Assembly: GCA_005880395.1 (NCBI GenBank)
Contig: VBHQ01000155.1
Span: 1 to 32,273, forward strand
Reading direction: 5' to 3'
DNA: 32,273 nucleotides
Source of the DNA: Chloroflexota bacterium
Lineage (GTDB): Bacteria; Chloroflexota; Dormibacteria; CF-121
Shown in pieces: positions 7,357 to 16,149 of this stretch. The position numbers and the translations under genes were made by a program. Under the pieces are notes generated by a model that was not told the origin of the DNA, made no database searches, and was given only the letters and a program-made list of their open reading frames with translations. Numbering within the stretch: the first letter of the stretch is position 1; every line of letters starts with the position of its first letter.

Positions 7357-7732
7357 GGTTGGCGTCGTCGAACAGTTCGAAGGCGCCCACCGCCTCAGCG
7401 GGAATTTCGGCGCCGCGACCCGGACGCACGGCCATACCTACCGCGTGGAGCTCGTCGTTCGGGGGCAGCATCTGCGCGACGATGGGACGCTGTGCGATAT
7501 CGGGCAGCTGGGAGACGCGTTACGGGCGGCCATCGGTGAACTCGACCATCAGAATCTGGATGTGCTGCCCGTTTTCAGCGGTCGAAATACGACAGCGGAG
7601 ATCGTCGCCGAGCACTTGCTGGATCGAGTCACTCCCGCAATCGACGTTCACGGGCTCGCCGGGATCATGATCAGGGTCTGGGAATCGCCTGGGGCCTTTG
7701 CGGCCTTCGAGCGGATGCTGACCGACCGCTAG
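7349..7732 (+). CDS. 6-pyruvoyl-tetrahydropterin synthase / QueD-like protein lacking the catalytic Cys
   Basis: 127 residues, overlapping the MDR gene by 8 bp. The zinc site of the PTPS fold is intact: His14 in FEGAHRL, and His27 and His29 in THGHTY. Also seen are LCDIGQLGDAL, ELDHQNLD (catalytic His region), the NTTAEIVAEHL stretch corresponding to PT.EN, and VWESP near the end supplying the pterin-anchoring Glu. The position four residues before HGH, where QueD/PTPS has its catalytic Cys, is Ala23. The reaction is therefore probably neither standard PTPS nor standard carboxytetrahydropterin synthesis. It ends the ribA-led set; an intergenic gap of 36 bp separates it from the sigma-factor gene. 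Confidence 0.85.
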   Translation: MYEVGVVEQFEGAHRLSGNFGAATRTHGHTYRVELVVRGQHLRDDGTLCDIGQLGDALRAAIGELDHQNLDVLPVFSGRNTTAEIVAEHLLDRVTPAIDVHGLAGIMIRVWESPGAFAAFERMLTDR

Positions 7733-7768
7733 GGCTGGAACCGGTCGGGCCGCCGGCTGGTATGAAGG

Positions 7769-8371
7769 ATGAGCACGCCATCGGTGGAGGGCCGGCCACT
7801 GGACGACGCAGCACTCGTCGAACGCGCACGGAACGGCGATGTCAACGCTTATGAAGAACTTGTCCAGCACTATCAGGAGCTGGCATTCCGGGTTGCCTAT
7901 CAAGTCACGAGCAACGCTGCGGATGCCGAAGATGCCGCCCAGGAGGCGTTCGTCAACGCGTACTACGCGCTCGGACGATTTCGCAGTGGGGCGCCATTCC
8001 GGCCCTGGCTGCTGCGCATCGTGGCCAATGAGGCGCGTAACCGGCGGACCTCGGCGACCCGAAGGACCCTCCTCGCGGAGCGAGCCCAGGCCGCCCAAAC
8101 CTCGGGAGAAGCGGCCCCTTCTCCCGAGGCCGCGGCCGAGGCTGGTGAGATCAGATCGACGCTGCTGAGCGCGATGCAGCGACTTGGACAAGAGGATCGC
8201 CTGATCCTCGCCTACCGGCTTTTCTTCGACCTCTCAGAAGCCGAGATGGCCGAGGCGCTCGACTGTCCGCGGGGAACGGTGAAATCCCGACTTTCTCGGG
8301 CGCTCGGTCGCTTGCGCGCCTTGCTGCCGGCCGACCTGGGGAAACCACCGTCGGAGAGCGTCAATGGCTGA
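7769..8371 (+). CDS. RNA polymerase ECF-type sigma factor
   Basis: 200 residues. Sigma region 2 covers about 25-95 (YEELVQHYQELAFRVAY, AEDAAQEAFVNAYYAL, FRPWLLRIVANEARN). A variable Ala/Glu linker follows, then sigma region 4 at about 130-185 with the helix-turn-helix LSEAEMAEALDCPRGTVKSR. It directs core polymerase to a small set of promoters, probably including its own. The next gene overlaps by 8 bp and encodes a single-span membrane protein, the usual position for its anti-sigma factor. Confidence 0.92.
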   Translation: MSTPSVEGRPLDDAALVERARNGDVNAYEELVQHYQELAFRVAYQVTSNAADAEDAAQEAFVNAYYALGRFRSGAPFRPWLLRIVANEARNRRTSATRRTLLAERAQAAQTSGEAAPSPEAAAEAGEIRSTLLSAMQRLGQEDRLILAYRLFFDLSEAEMAEALDCPRGTVKSRLSRALGRLRALLPADLGKPPSESVNG

Positions 8372-9002
8372 GTTGCGTCAGGTGAGCGACAGCGAGCTCG
8401 AGGCGAGCTTGCGTGACGCGGGATCCCGCTATCCCTACCCGCCCACGCCCAACCTGGCGCACGCCGTTCGGGCACGGATCGTGCTCGCGCCGGCCGTCCC
8501 GGCAACCAGCCGGCGGGTCAATGTCGTGCGCCCATGGCGGCTCGCGCTGGTCGCGGGTCTCGTCCTGGTGTTCCTGGCGGGCGCGGCGCTGCTGAATCGC
8601 GGAACGCGTGACGCCATCGCCCATTTCTTCCACGTCCGCGGCGTCGTGGTCACCAAGGCATCCGCGCTGCCATCGGTATCGGTTTCATCTCTGAACCTGG
8701 GACAGCCGACATCGCTCGAGCGCGCCCAGTCGCTGGTCAGCTTCATTTCGCCCGAGCTGTTCCTGAAGGTCGCCGGACCCGATACGCACGTCGAGGAAAC
8801 GTCGGTCAATGGCGATCCGGCCTGGTGGCTTGCCGGGCACCCGCACGTGATCATCGTGCAGACAACGCCGGAGGACTACCGAGAGGAAAGGCTCCGCCTC
8901 GCTGCGAACACGCTGGTCTGGGAAGACGAAAGCGTGACGCTGCGAATCGAGTCGGGCCTGTCGAAGTCGGACGCGATGGATATCGCCACCCACATGCCCT
9001 AG
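8364..9002 (+). CDS. Putative membrane-anchored anti-sigma factor
   Basis: 212 residues. A cytoplasmic N-terminal part of about 50 residues is followed by one membrane segment at about 59-77 (LALVAGLVLVFLAGAALL) and an external domain with TSVNGDPAWWLAGHPHVIIV and a C-terminal ESGLSKSDAMDIATHM. No zinc HxxxCxxC motif is present, so it is not a classical ZAS anti-sigma factor. The external part looks like the DUF4367/MucB-like sensory domains often joined to anti-sigma proteins. The function is inferred from the 8-bp overlap with the ECF gene and its topology. Confidence 0.65.
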   Translation: MAELRQVSDSELEASLRDAGSRYPYPPTPNLAHAVRARIVLAPAVPATSRRVNVVRPWRLALVAGLVLVFLAGAALLNRGTRDAIAHFFHVRGVVVTKASALPSVSVSSLNLGQPTSLERAQSLVSFISPELFLKVAGPDTHVEETSVNGDPAWWLAGHPHVIIVQTTPEDYREERLRLAANTLVWEDESVTLRIESGLSKSDAMDIATHMP

Positions 9003-9012
9003 GCGTCAGGCC

Positions 9013-9044
9013 GGCGAGCATGGTCTCCGGGCCCCATGCCCGCC
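9013..9044 (+). terminator. Hairpin after the sigma/anti-sigma pair
   Basis: GGCGAGCATGG (9013-9023) pairs with CCATGCCCGCC (9034-9044) with one A-C mismatch and a 10-nt loop, 10 nt after the anti-sigma stop. No U-tract follows, so termination would be Rho-assisted or of the hairpin-only type. Confidence 0.4.
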
Positions 9045-9131
9045 GACACCGAACGCGTGGCGCATTCTCTGCGGGCGTTTTGACAGCTGTCTGTCGGACG
9101 TTCCATCCGCGCGCATAGCTCTCCCGGGCTC

Positions 9132-9168
9132 CTTCACGGCTCGTTCACAGCTCTCGGGCAGCATTGAT
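9132..9168 (+). promoter_or_regulatory. 11-bp direct repeat (PhoB/OmpR-family box) and promoter of the two-component operon
   Basis: CTTCACGGCTC (9132-9142) is followed immediately by GTTCACAGCTC (9143-9153), a tandem 11-bp direct repeat. Such repeats of one helical turn are the classical binding site of OmpR/PhoB-family regulators; the GTTCAC core resembles the Streptomyces PHO box. ATTGAT at 9163-9168 can serve as -10 with the repeat covering the -35, as in activator-dependent promoters. The operon encodes such a regulator, so autoregulation is likely. The rest of 9045-9131 shows nothing I can name. Confidence 0.5.
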
Positions 9169-9201
9169 CGCGTCACAGGAAATCCTTCAAGGAGCAAAAC
9201 A

Positions 9202-9489
9202 ATGTTCAACCGAAATCGACAACGGAACCGGAAACTGGCGATGCTGGGAGCGATGGGCCTCGGCCTGGCGATGCTTCGAGGCAAGCGGAATATGCGGCGG
9301 TACATGATGGCCCGAATGCTGGCCGGCGGCTTCGGCCGGGGCCGCGGCGGCTATGGCTCGCACGGAACGGATTTCTCACAGATGCCGCTGCCACCCTTCA
9401 TCGAAGCACGTCTGAAGTCGTGGCACGACCAGGCGCACGCCGGCAGCTCCGCCACGCCGGGTCAAGCATCCGACGTGACCAAGCTCTAG
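9202..9489 (+). CDS. Small basic hypothetical protein ahead of a response regulator
   Basis: 95 residues with a good ribosome site (AAGGAG, 8 nt before ATG). The N-terminal half is very basic (FNRNRQRNRKLAMLGAMGLG) with a short hydrophobic stretch, MLGAMGLGLAML, and then a Met/Arg-rich part and a Gly/Arg run (GFGRGRGGYGSHG). The C-terminal part, LPPFIEARLKSWHDQAHAG, is amphipathic. I do not recognise a family. It is the first gene behind the direct-repeat promoter and precedes the response regulator by 56 bp, so it may be an output or accessory of that system. Confidence 0.7.
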   Translation: MFNRNRQRNRKLAMLGAMGLGLAMLRGKRNMRRYMMARMLAGGFGRGRGGYGSHGTDFSQMPLPPFIEARLKSWHDQAHAGSSATPGQASDVTKL

Positions 9490-9504
9490 ATCTCCCCTCC
9501 CCTT

Positions 9505-9530
9505 GGGGCGGAGCCCTCGCGCTCCGCCTC
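9505..9530 (+). promoter_or_regulatory. Strong hairpin between small protein and response-regulator genes
   Basis: GGGGCGGAGC (9505-9514) pairs with GCTCCGCCTC (9521-9530) as a 10-bp stem with one G-T wobble and a CCTCGC loop. No U-run follows, so it is more likely a partial terminator, attenuator or mRNA-stability hairpin that sets the ratio of the small protein to the downstream genes. Confidence 0.45.
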
Positions 9531-9545
9531 AAATTTCGGCATACC

Positions 9546-10241
9546 ATGGCGCTGATGAAAACGGTCCTCGTCGTGGACGACGAGCCACAGATCGTCCAAT
9601 TGGTTCGGGACTACCTGGAGCACGGCGGCTTCAAGGTGCTGACCGCGGCCGATGGATCCGCGGCGCTGCGAACGGCATCCACTCAGCGCCCGGACCTGAT
9701 CATTCTCGACCTCGGTCTCCCCGGCATGGACGGCCTTGACGTGACGCGATCACTGCGGCGAAACGGGGAAGTCCCGATCATCATGCTCACCGCCCGCACC
9801 GACGAGTCCGACAAGTTGGTCGGCCTCGAGCTGGGGGCGGACGACTACATGACCAAGCCGTTCAGCCCCAAGGAACTGGTCGCCCGGGTGCGCTCGGTCT
9901 TGCGCAGATCAGAAGCCGTCAAGGTACCCGACGACGTGATTCGAGCCGCGGACGTTGAGCTCGACATCCCGCGCATGCAGGTGACGGTCGGGGGGAGATC
10001 GGTCGACCTGACGCAGACCGAGTTCCAGCTGCTGGCGACGATGGCTCGACAGCCGGGGAGGGTTTTCAGCCGGGCCCAGCTCCTGAGTGCGCTGCACGGC
10101 GTCGCCTTTGAGTCCTATGAGCGCGCCATTGACGCCCATGTCAAAAATTTGCGCCGCAAGCTGGAGCGCGATCCCCATAACCCGCGCTACCTGCAAACGG
10201 TTTTCGGGGTGGGCTATCGCTTCGCGGACAGCCGACCATGA
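9546..10241 (+). CDS. OmpR/PhoB-family response regulator
   Basis: 231 residues from ATG 9546; the in-frame reading from 9420 overlaps the upstream gene and has no domain content. The receiver domain (about 4-118) has the acidic pair in VVDDEP, the phosphoacceptor Asp in LIILDLGLPGMDG, the Thr of MLTART and the Lys of DYMTKPFSPKEL. The winged-helix DNA-binding domain (about 130-229) shows LTQTEFQLLATMARQPGRVF and the recognition part SYERAIDAHVKNLRRKL ending TVFGVGYRF. It overlaps the kinase gene by 4 bp (ATGA). Its probable target is the 11-bp direct repeat upstream of the operon. Confidence 0.95.
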   Translation: MALMKTVLVVDDEPQIVQLVRDYLEHGGFKVLTAADGSAALRTASTQRPDLIILDLGLPGMDGLDVTRSLRRNGEVPIIMLTARTDESDKLVGLELGADDYMTKPFSPKELVARVRSVLRRSEAVKVPDDVIRAADVELDIPRMQVTVGGRSVDLTQTEFQLLATMARQPGRVFSRAQLLSALHGVAFESYERAIDAHVKNLRRKLERDPHNPRYLQTVFGVGYRFADSRP

Positions 10242-11386
10242 CCAGTTCCGAGAGTCCATCGGGCGGAGGACCACCATGGAGGCGCCAAGGCTGGGGCCCG
10301 CCCGGGCGTCCGCCCTGGTGGCCGGAAGGGGAGGCGTGGCCGCCTGCTGGTCGTGCGCCCTGGCGACGGATCGGTCGTCGTTTCATCTGGCGAATCGCCT
10401 CGTTCGTCGCGCTGGCCTTCCTCTTCCTGGCGGCTGTCCTGACCGGCGCGGGGGTCCTGGTCGCCACCGCAGCTGGCGTCATTGCCGCCCCGATTCCCGT
10501 TCGCGTCCTGTCGATCGTGGCCCTCGTCGCCGTCGGGCTGATTGTCGTGCGGGGCGGCCGGCGGGTTGGGCGTTTCGCGGGCGACATCGGGGCCTTCATC
10601 GACGCGGCTGGGAGAATTGAAACCGGCGATTACGGCGTCCAGGTCGCGGAGCGCGGGCCGCGGGAGGTGCGCACGCTGGCCAGGGCGTTCAATGCGATGA
10701 GCGCGCGGTTGGCTGCGACGGACCGCAACCGGCGCGCATTCGTCGCCGACCTGACCCACGAACTCCGGACACCGCTGGCAGTGATTCGCGGTCAGGCAGA
10801 AGCGATCGCCGACGGGATCTATCCGGCAGACCAGGCGCACCTCGCGCCGATCTTCGACGCCGCCCAGTCGCTCGAGACCCTGGTGGACGCGATGCCGACC
10901 TTGACGCTGGCCGATGTCGGTGCCATGCGGCTGAAGCGCGAGATGGTTGAAGTCGGCGTCCTCGTCAACAGCACCCTGGCCGCGTTTCAGGCCATGGCCG
11001 ATGCGGCCGGGGTCGTGCTCAGAGCGCAGATCGAGCCGAACACCCCAGCCATCGACGCCGATCCAGCGCGAATTCGTGGCGTGCTGATGAACTTGGTGTC
11101 GAACGCGGTTCGCTACACCCCATCGGGCGGGACGGTCACGGTCTCGGCGCAGCCCGTCGATGGTCGCGTGGCGATCAGCGTGCGGGATACCGGCCAGGGC
11201 ATTCCCGAGGACTTGCGCAGCCGCGTCTTCGATCGTTTTGTCAAAGGCTCGGGGTCGCCCGGGGCGGGCCTGGGGCTGGCGATCTCCAAGGACGTCGTGG
11301 CCGCCCATGGGGGGTCGATCGACATCAGCAGCGAGCCGGGAAAAGGGACTGAGGTTCGGTTTACGCTTCCGCCATGGCGGCAATGA
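10238..11386 (+). CDS. Sensor histidine kinase
   Basis: 382 residues. A Pro/Trp/Gly-rich N-terminus of about 45 residues precedes two membrane segments (about 50-80 and 85-108) with almost no external loop between them, so it probably senses something in or near the membrane. A HAMP domain (about 109-160) leads to the HisKA H-box DLTHELRTPLAVIRG and the ATPase boxes NLVSNAVRYTPSGG (N), DTGQGIP (G1), DRFVKG (F) and GAGLGLAISKDVVAAHGG (G2). It phosphorylates the response regulator encoded just upstream. The next gene, an ABC ATPase, overlaps by 13 bp. This intramembrane-sensing type often pairs with ABC exporters that respond to envelope-active compounds. Confidence 0.95.
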   Translation: MTSSESPSGGGPPWRRQGWGPPGRPPWWPEGEAWPPAGRAPWRRIGRRFIWRIASFVALAFLFLAAVLTGAGVLVATAAGVIAAPIPVRVLSIVALVAVGLIVVRGGRRVGRFAGDIGAFIDAAGRIETGDYGVQVAERGPREVRTLARAFNAMSARLAATDRNRRAFVADLTHELRTPLAVIRGQAEAIADGIYPADQAHLAPIFDAAQSLETLVDAMPTLTLADVGAMRLKREMVEVGVLVNSTLAAFQAMADAAGVVLRAQIEPNTPAIDADPARIRGVLMNLVSNAVRYTPSGGTVTVSAQPVDGRVAISVRDTGQGIPEDLRSRVFDRFVKGSGSPGAGLGLAISKDVVAAHGGSIDISSEPGKGTEVRFTLPPWRQ

Positions 11387-12297
11387 TCGAAACGGCCGGA
11401 CTGACCAAACGCTACGGCGACAAGCGCGGCATCACCGACGTGGCATTGACGGTGGAAGAAGGAGAAGTCTTCGGCTTCCTGGGGCCGAATGGCTCGGGGA
11501 AGACGACGACGATTCGGGTGCTGATGGCTCTGCTGCGCGCCGACCGTGGAAGCGCCCGGATTGCCGGCATGGACTGCTGGCAACAATCGGTACCGATCAA
11601 GCGGCTCACCGGCTATGTGCCGGGCGAGCCGTCGCTGGATCCGAACCTGACGGGCGGCCAGATTCTCGAGTACTTCGCGCACCTGCGCGGCGGCGTCGAT
11701 CAGGGCTACCTCAAGCAACTGGTCAAGCGGCTCGACCTCGACACCTCACGCAAGTTCCGCCAGTACTCCACCGGCAACAAACGAAAAGTCGTGTTGATCC
11801 AGGCGTTCATGCATCGGCCGCGGGTGCTCATCCTCGACGAGCCAACGAACGGTCTCGATCCGCTCAATCAGCAAGAGTTCGACCACATGGTCAAGGAAGT
11901 TCGCGATGAGGGACGAACCGTGTTCCTGTCCTCGCATGTCCTGAGCGAGGTCGAACGGAACTGCACGCGCGTCGGAATCATCCGGACGGGCGAGCTGGTG
12001 CGCGTCGGCGGCATCCACGAGCTGAAGGACATCAAGCGCTACGAGATCACCATCGTGTTCACCGACAGCGTTCCGCCGAAGGCGTTCGACGGCCTCGAAG
12101 GCGTCGCGCACGTCGACGCGCTGCCTGACGGCCGTTCGATTCGGCTGGCCATCCAGGGCTCGGCCGACGCGGTGATCAAAGCCGCCGCGCAGCACCGCGT
12201 CATCTCGCTGACCAGCCATGAGCCGAGCCTGGAGGACATCTTCCTGCGCTACTACCAGGCCGACGGCCGGGCGCCGGAGACGGAGCATGTGGCTTAG
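11374..12297 (+). CDS. ABC transporter ATP-binding protein
   Basis: 307 residues. Walker A is GPNGSGKTTT, the signature is degenerate (YSTGNKRKVVLIQA instead of LSGGQ), Walker B is VLILDEPTNGLDP, and the switch His lies in VFLSSHVLSEVE. A C-terminal regulatory part of about 85 residues ends in SLEDIFLRYY. This is the DrrA/CcmA-like ATPase layout of drug or lipid exporters. Translation is coupled to the kinase gene upstream and to the permease downstream (11-bp overlap). Confidence 0.93.
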   Translation: MAAMIETAGLTKRYGDKRGITDVALTVEEGEVFGFLGPNGSGKTTTIRVLMALLRADRGSARIAGMDCWQQSVPIKRLTGYVPGEPSLDPNLTGGQILEYFAHLRGGVDQGYLKQLVKRLDLDTSRKFRQYSTGNKRKVVLIQAFMHRPRVLILDEPTNGLDPLNQQEFDHMVKEVRDEGRTVFLSSHVLSEVERNCTRVGIIRTGELVRVGGIHELKDIKRYEITIVFTDSVPPKAFDGLEGVAHVDALPDGRSIRLAIQGSADAVIKAAAQHRVISLTSHEPSLEDIFLRYYQADGRAPETEHVA

Positions 12298-13936
12298 CAA
12301 CATCTTTTTCAAGACCTTGCGCGATTTCCGCGTCGCCATCGTCGGCTGGGGGATTGGCACCGGGCTGCTCGTCTACATCGTCCTCGCCTCCTTTGCCTCG
12401 TTGGTCACGACGCCCCAGGCGCGCGCTTCCCTGGTCACGCTCGCCCATGGATTCTCGTGGCTAGCCCAGCCGATCGCGGTCGACACCCCTGGCGGCTACG
12501 CAACCTTTAAATACGGTCCGGTCATCCTCTTGATGGCGATCTGGGCGCTGAGCACCGGTGGCCGGATCATTCGCGGCGAGGAGGAGCGTGGCTCGATGGA
12601 CGTGTTGCTGTCGCTGCCCGAAGGGCGTACCCGGGTTGCGCTCCAAAAGCTCGCCGCGGTTTGGCTGGCCTTGCTCGGCATGGGGCTCCTGATCGCCCTG
12701 CTCGTCTTTGCCGGCGGCCGTACGGCGCACGCCAGCTTTACGTTCATCGATAGCCTGCTCTTCGGACTGAATCTGGCCCTGGTTTCGGCCGTCTTCGCCG
12801 GGATCGCCTTGCTGCTCTCCCAGTTCACACGCGAGCGCGGGTCCGCCAGCGGTCTCACCGGCGGGCTTCTCCTCGTGTCCATCGTGCTGGACATGGTCCA
12901 TCGCGTCATCCCCAACGCCGAATGGGTCAGCCGCCTGTCGCCCGTCTATTACTACAACCTCAGTAGGCCGTTGGTGCCCGGGTACGGAACAAATGGTGGC
13001 GCCATGCTCGGTTTGCTGACCGTATCCCTCCTCCTGAGCGGGGCCGCGGTCTGGCTCTTCGCGCGGCGGGACGTTGGCGGGACTGTGAGGCTGCCGGCAT
13101 GGTTGCGGCTGTCCCGAGCGGCCGAGCGGCGAGAGCCGATGCTCCCGGCGAACGATTGGTCGCTGCGTTCGGTGTATTGGCGCAGCCTGGCAATGATCCT
13201 CGGGGCCACGTCCTGGTGGACGCTTGGCATCGCCGGGTTTGCGGCGTGGATGGTGGTCGTGGTCAAACAAACCGAGTCGCAGCTGGCCAGCATCTACCAG
13301 AGCTCACCGGCCCTCAAGGGTTTCCTCAGCACGCTCAGCGGCACGAACGCCATCTCCAACGCTGCCATCCTGAGTGCGCTGTTTGCGTTCGTGCCCGTCG
13401 CCTTGATGGCGTTTACCGTGATCCAGGCCAATCGCTGGTCGGCGGATGAAGAGGAAGGCCGCCTGGAGCTACTGCTCGCGACACCGCAGCCGCGCCTGCG
13501 CGTGATGGCCGCGCGCTTCGCGGCGCTCACCACATCGACGATCTTCATCGCGGTGGTCACGATGATCGCCACCCTGGCGGCTTCGGTGCTGAGCGGCGTC
13601 AGGCTCGATGGCGGAAATGTCGCCGCAGCTTCGCTCTCGATGATCCCGCTCGCGCTGCTGATTGCCGCGCTCGGCTACGCGTTCTCGGGATGGTTCAAGA
13701 CGGCCTTCGACACGGGATTGCTGACCTTCCTTTTGGCGATGTGGTTCTTCATCAGCTTCCTCGGTCCCGACCTGAAGTGGCCGGACGCAAGCCTGCGTGT
13801 CTCGCCGTTCTATTACTACGGCACTCCACTCTTGCATGGTCTCGCCGTCGAAGGGACCGTAGGCATCCTCGCAGCGGCGGTGCTGGCCCTGGCGGTCGGG
13901 ACCTTCCGCTTCGCTCGCAAAGATATCGCCGTGTAG
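12287..13936 (+). CDS. ABC-2-type exporter permease, two-domain (polyketide-antibiotic exporter-like)
   Basis: 549 residues from ATG 12287; the in-frame reading from 12218 lies within the ATPase gene and is rejected. It has about twelve membrane segments in two similar halves, for example WGIGTGLLVYIVLASFASLV, LLSGAAVWLF, IAGFAAWMVVVV and ILAAAVLALAVGTFRFARKD. Each half contains the cytoplasmic motif EEERGSMDVLLSLPEGR / DEEEGRLELLLATPQPR that is typical of the TnrB-like antibiotic exporters. With the upstream ATPase it should form an exporter controlled by the adjacent two-component system. The substrate cannot be told. Confidence 0.9.
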   Translation: MWLSNIFFKTLRDFRVAIVGWGIGTGLLVYIVLASFASLVTTPQARASLVTLAHGFSWLAQPIAVDTPGGYATFKYGPVILLMAIWALSTGGRIIRGEEERGSMDVLLSLPEGRTRVALQKLAAVWLALLGMGLLIALLVFAGGRTAHASFTFIDSLLFGLNLALVSAVFAGIALLLSQFTRERGSASGLTGGLLLVSIVLDMVHRVIPNAEWVSRLSPVYYYNLSRPLVPGYGTNGGAMLGLLTVSLLLSGAAVWLFARRDVGGTVRLPAWLRLSRAAERREPMLPANDWSLRSVYWRSLAMILGATSWWTLGIAGFAAWMVVVVKQTESQLASIYQSSPALKGFLSTLSGTNAISNAAILSALFAFVPVALMAFTVIQANRWSADEEEGRLELLLATPQPRLRVMAARFAALTTSTIFIAVVTMIATLAASVLSGVRLDGGNVAAASLSMIPLALLIAALGYAFSGWFKTAFDTGLLTFLLAMWFFISFLGPDLKWPDASLRVSPFYYYGTPLLHGLAVEGTVGILAAAVLALAVGTFRFARKDIAV

Positions 13937-13972
13937 GATTCGTCGCGACCATGGAAGGGTCGGGGAACTGAC

Positions 13973-15058
<1,086 letters not shown>

Positions 15059-15073
15059 CCTGGGCTCACCGCA

Positions 15074-16126
15074 TCAGGTCAGTCGGTCGAGTGCCCTTCG
15101 CAGCGCCCTCGGACTGGGCTCGACTGCGGCCGGAAGCTTGAGGCCCATCGTCATGGCTTTCGGGTCTTTGAGTCCGTTGCCCGTCAGCACGCAGACAATG
15201 GGCTTGTCGGGATGCACCTTCGACTGCTGAGCTCGCTTTACCAGGAGCGCGACGCTGGCGGCGGAGGCCGGCTCGACGAGCAGCCCTTCTTCCCGGCTCA
15301 GGCGCCGATGTGCGGCCATGATCTCCCGATCGGTGACCGCCTCGATCGTGCCGCCGGACTCATCGCGGGCCGCAACCGCGTTCATCCATGAAGCCGGGTT
15401 TCCGATGCGAATCGCCGAGGCGACGGTTCTCGGCCGAGGCACCGCCTTGCCGCGAACGATGGGCGCGGCCCCGGCCGCCTGCGCGCCATGCAGCACGGGC
15501 AGCGACCCGCCCGCTCTTCGCTGCAGCTCGCAGAAGCCGCGCCAGTAGGCCGTGATATTGCCGGCGTTGCCGACCGGAATGAAGAGCTCGGAAGGCATCT
15601 GGCCGAGCGCTTCGGCGACCTCGAAGGCGGCCGTCTTCTGCCCGTCGATGCGATATGGATTGACGGAGTTGACGAGCGCGATTCCCGGTTCGCTCGCCGC
15701 GCGGCGCACCAGGGCGAAGGCCTCATCGAATGAGCCCTTGACCACGACAATCTGGGCGCCGTAGGCGAGTGCCTGCGCCAGCTTGCCGGCCGCGACACCG
15801 CCGGCGGGAACCATGACGACGGCGCGCAAGCCGCAATGCGCGGCGTAGGCGGAGGCGGAGGCGCTGGTATTGCCCGTCGAGGCGCACAGTAAGACCCGGG
15901 CGCCCGCCTCGATCGCCTTCGCGGTGGCGACCACCATGCCGCGATCTTTGAAGGAACCGCTGGGATTGAGCCCCTCGTACTTGAAGTACAAGGACTCGAG
16001 TCCCAACGAGGGTCCGATCCGTGAGGATCGGACGAGGGGTGTCGAACCCTCGCCTAGCGTGATGCGCGGCGTTTGCTCGGTGATCGGCAGGTAGGCCGCG
16101 TAGCGGTCGATGATGCCGCTCGCCAT
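15074..16126 (-). CDS. thrC: Threonine synthase, short form without zinc ribbon
   Basis: PLP-dependent conversion of O-phosphohomoserine to threonine. 350 residues from ATG 16126. The PLP Lys lies in LNPSGSFKDRGM, the cofactor phosphate loop is PVGNAGNITAYWRG, and the Ser/Thr-rich substrate loop is ASTGNTSASA. C-terminal VLTGNGLKDP is typical. The longer reading from 16204 overlaps the divergent hom gene and adds unconserved residues. The start at 16126 is chosen because TAGCAT lies exactly 7 nt upstream, the leaderless promoter layout. A second, longer threonine synthase is encoded at 23155-24393. Convergent with leuB (15-bp gap). Confidence 0.9.
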   Translation of the reverse strand: MASGIIDRYAAYLPITEQTPRITLGEGSTPLVRSSRIGPSLGLESLYFKYEGLNPSGSFKDRGMVVATAKAIEAGARVLLCASTGNTSASASAYAAHCGLRAVVMVPAGGVAAGKLAQALAYGAQIVVVKGSFDEAFALVRRAASEPGIALVNSVNPYRIDGQKTAAFEVAEALGQMPSELFIPVGNAGNITAYWRGFCELQRRAGGSLPVLHGAQAAGAAPIVRGKAVPRPRTVASAIRIGNPASWMNAVAARDESGGTIEAVTDREIMAAHRRLSREEGLLVEPASAASVALLVKRAQQSKVHPDKPIVCVLTGNGLKDPKAMTMGLKLPAAVEPSPRALRRALDRLT

Positions 16127-16133
16127 CGGCGCC

Positions 16134-16143
16134 ATGCTACCGT
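16134..16143. promoter_or_regulatory. Overlapping divergent -10 elements for thrC and hom
   Basis: In ATGCTACCGT the minus strand reads TAGCAT (16139-16134), 7 nt before thrC ATG 16126, and the plus strand reads TACCGT (16138-16143), with 6 nt (16144-16149) before hom ATG 16150. Both fit TANNNT at leaderless spacing and share the central TA. The two start codons are 23 bp apart. Confidence 0.55.
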
Positions 16144-16149
16144 TCGCGG

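Noticed and set aside
9420-9545. N-terminal extension of the response regulator
   Set aside because: It overlaps the upstream small-protein gene and a hairpin; the receiver domain begins right after ATG 9546.
10214-11383. 389-residue minus-strand open frame
   Set aside because: Antisense to the histidine kinase, whose H, N, G1 and G2 boxes are all in the plus frame. Long antisense frames are common at this GC content.
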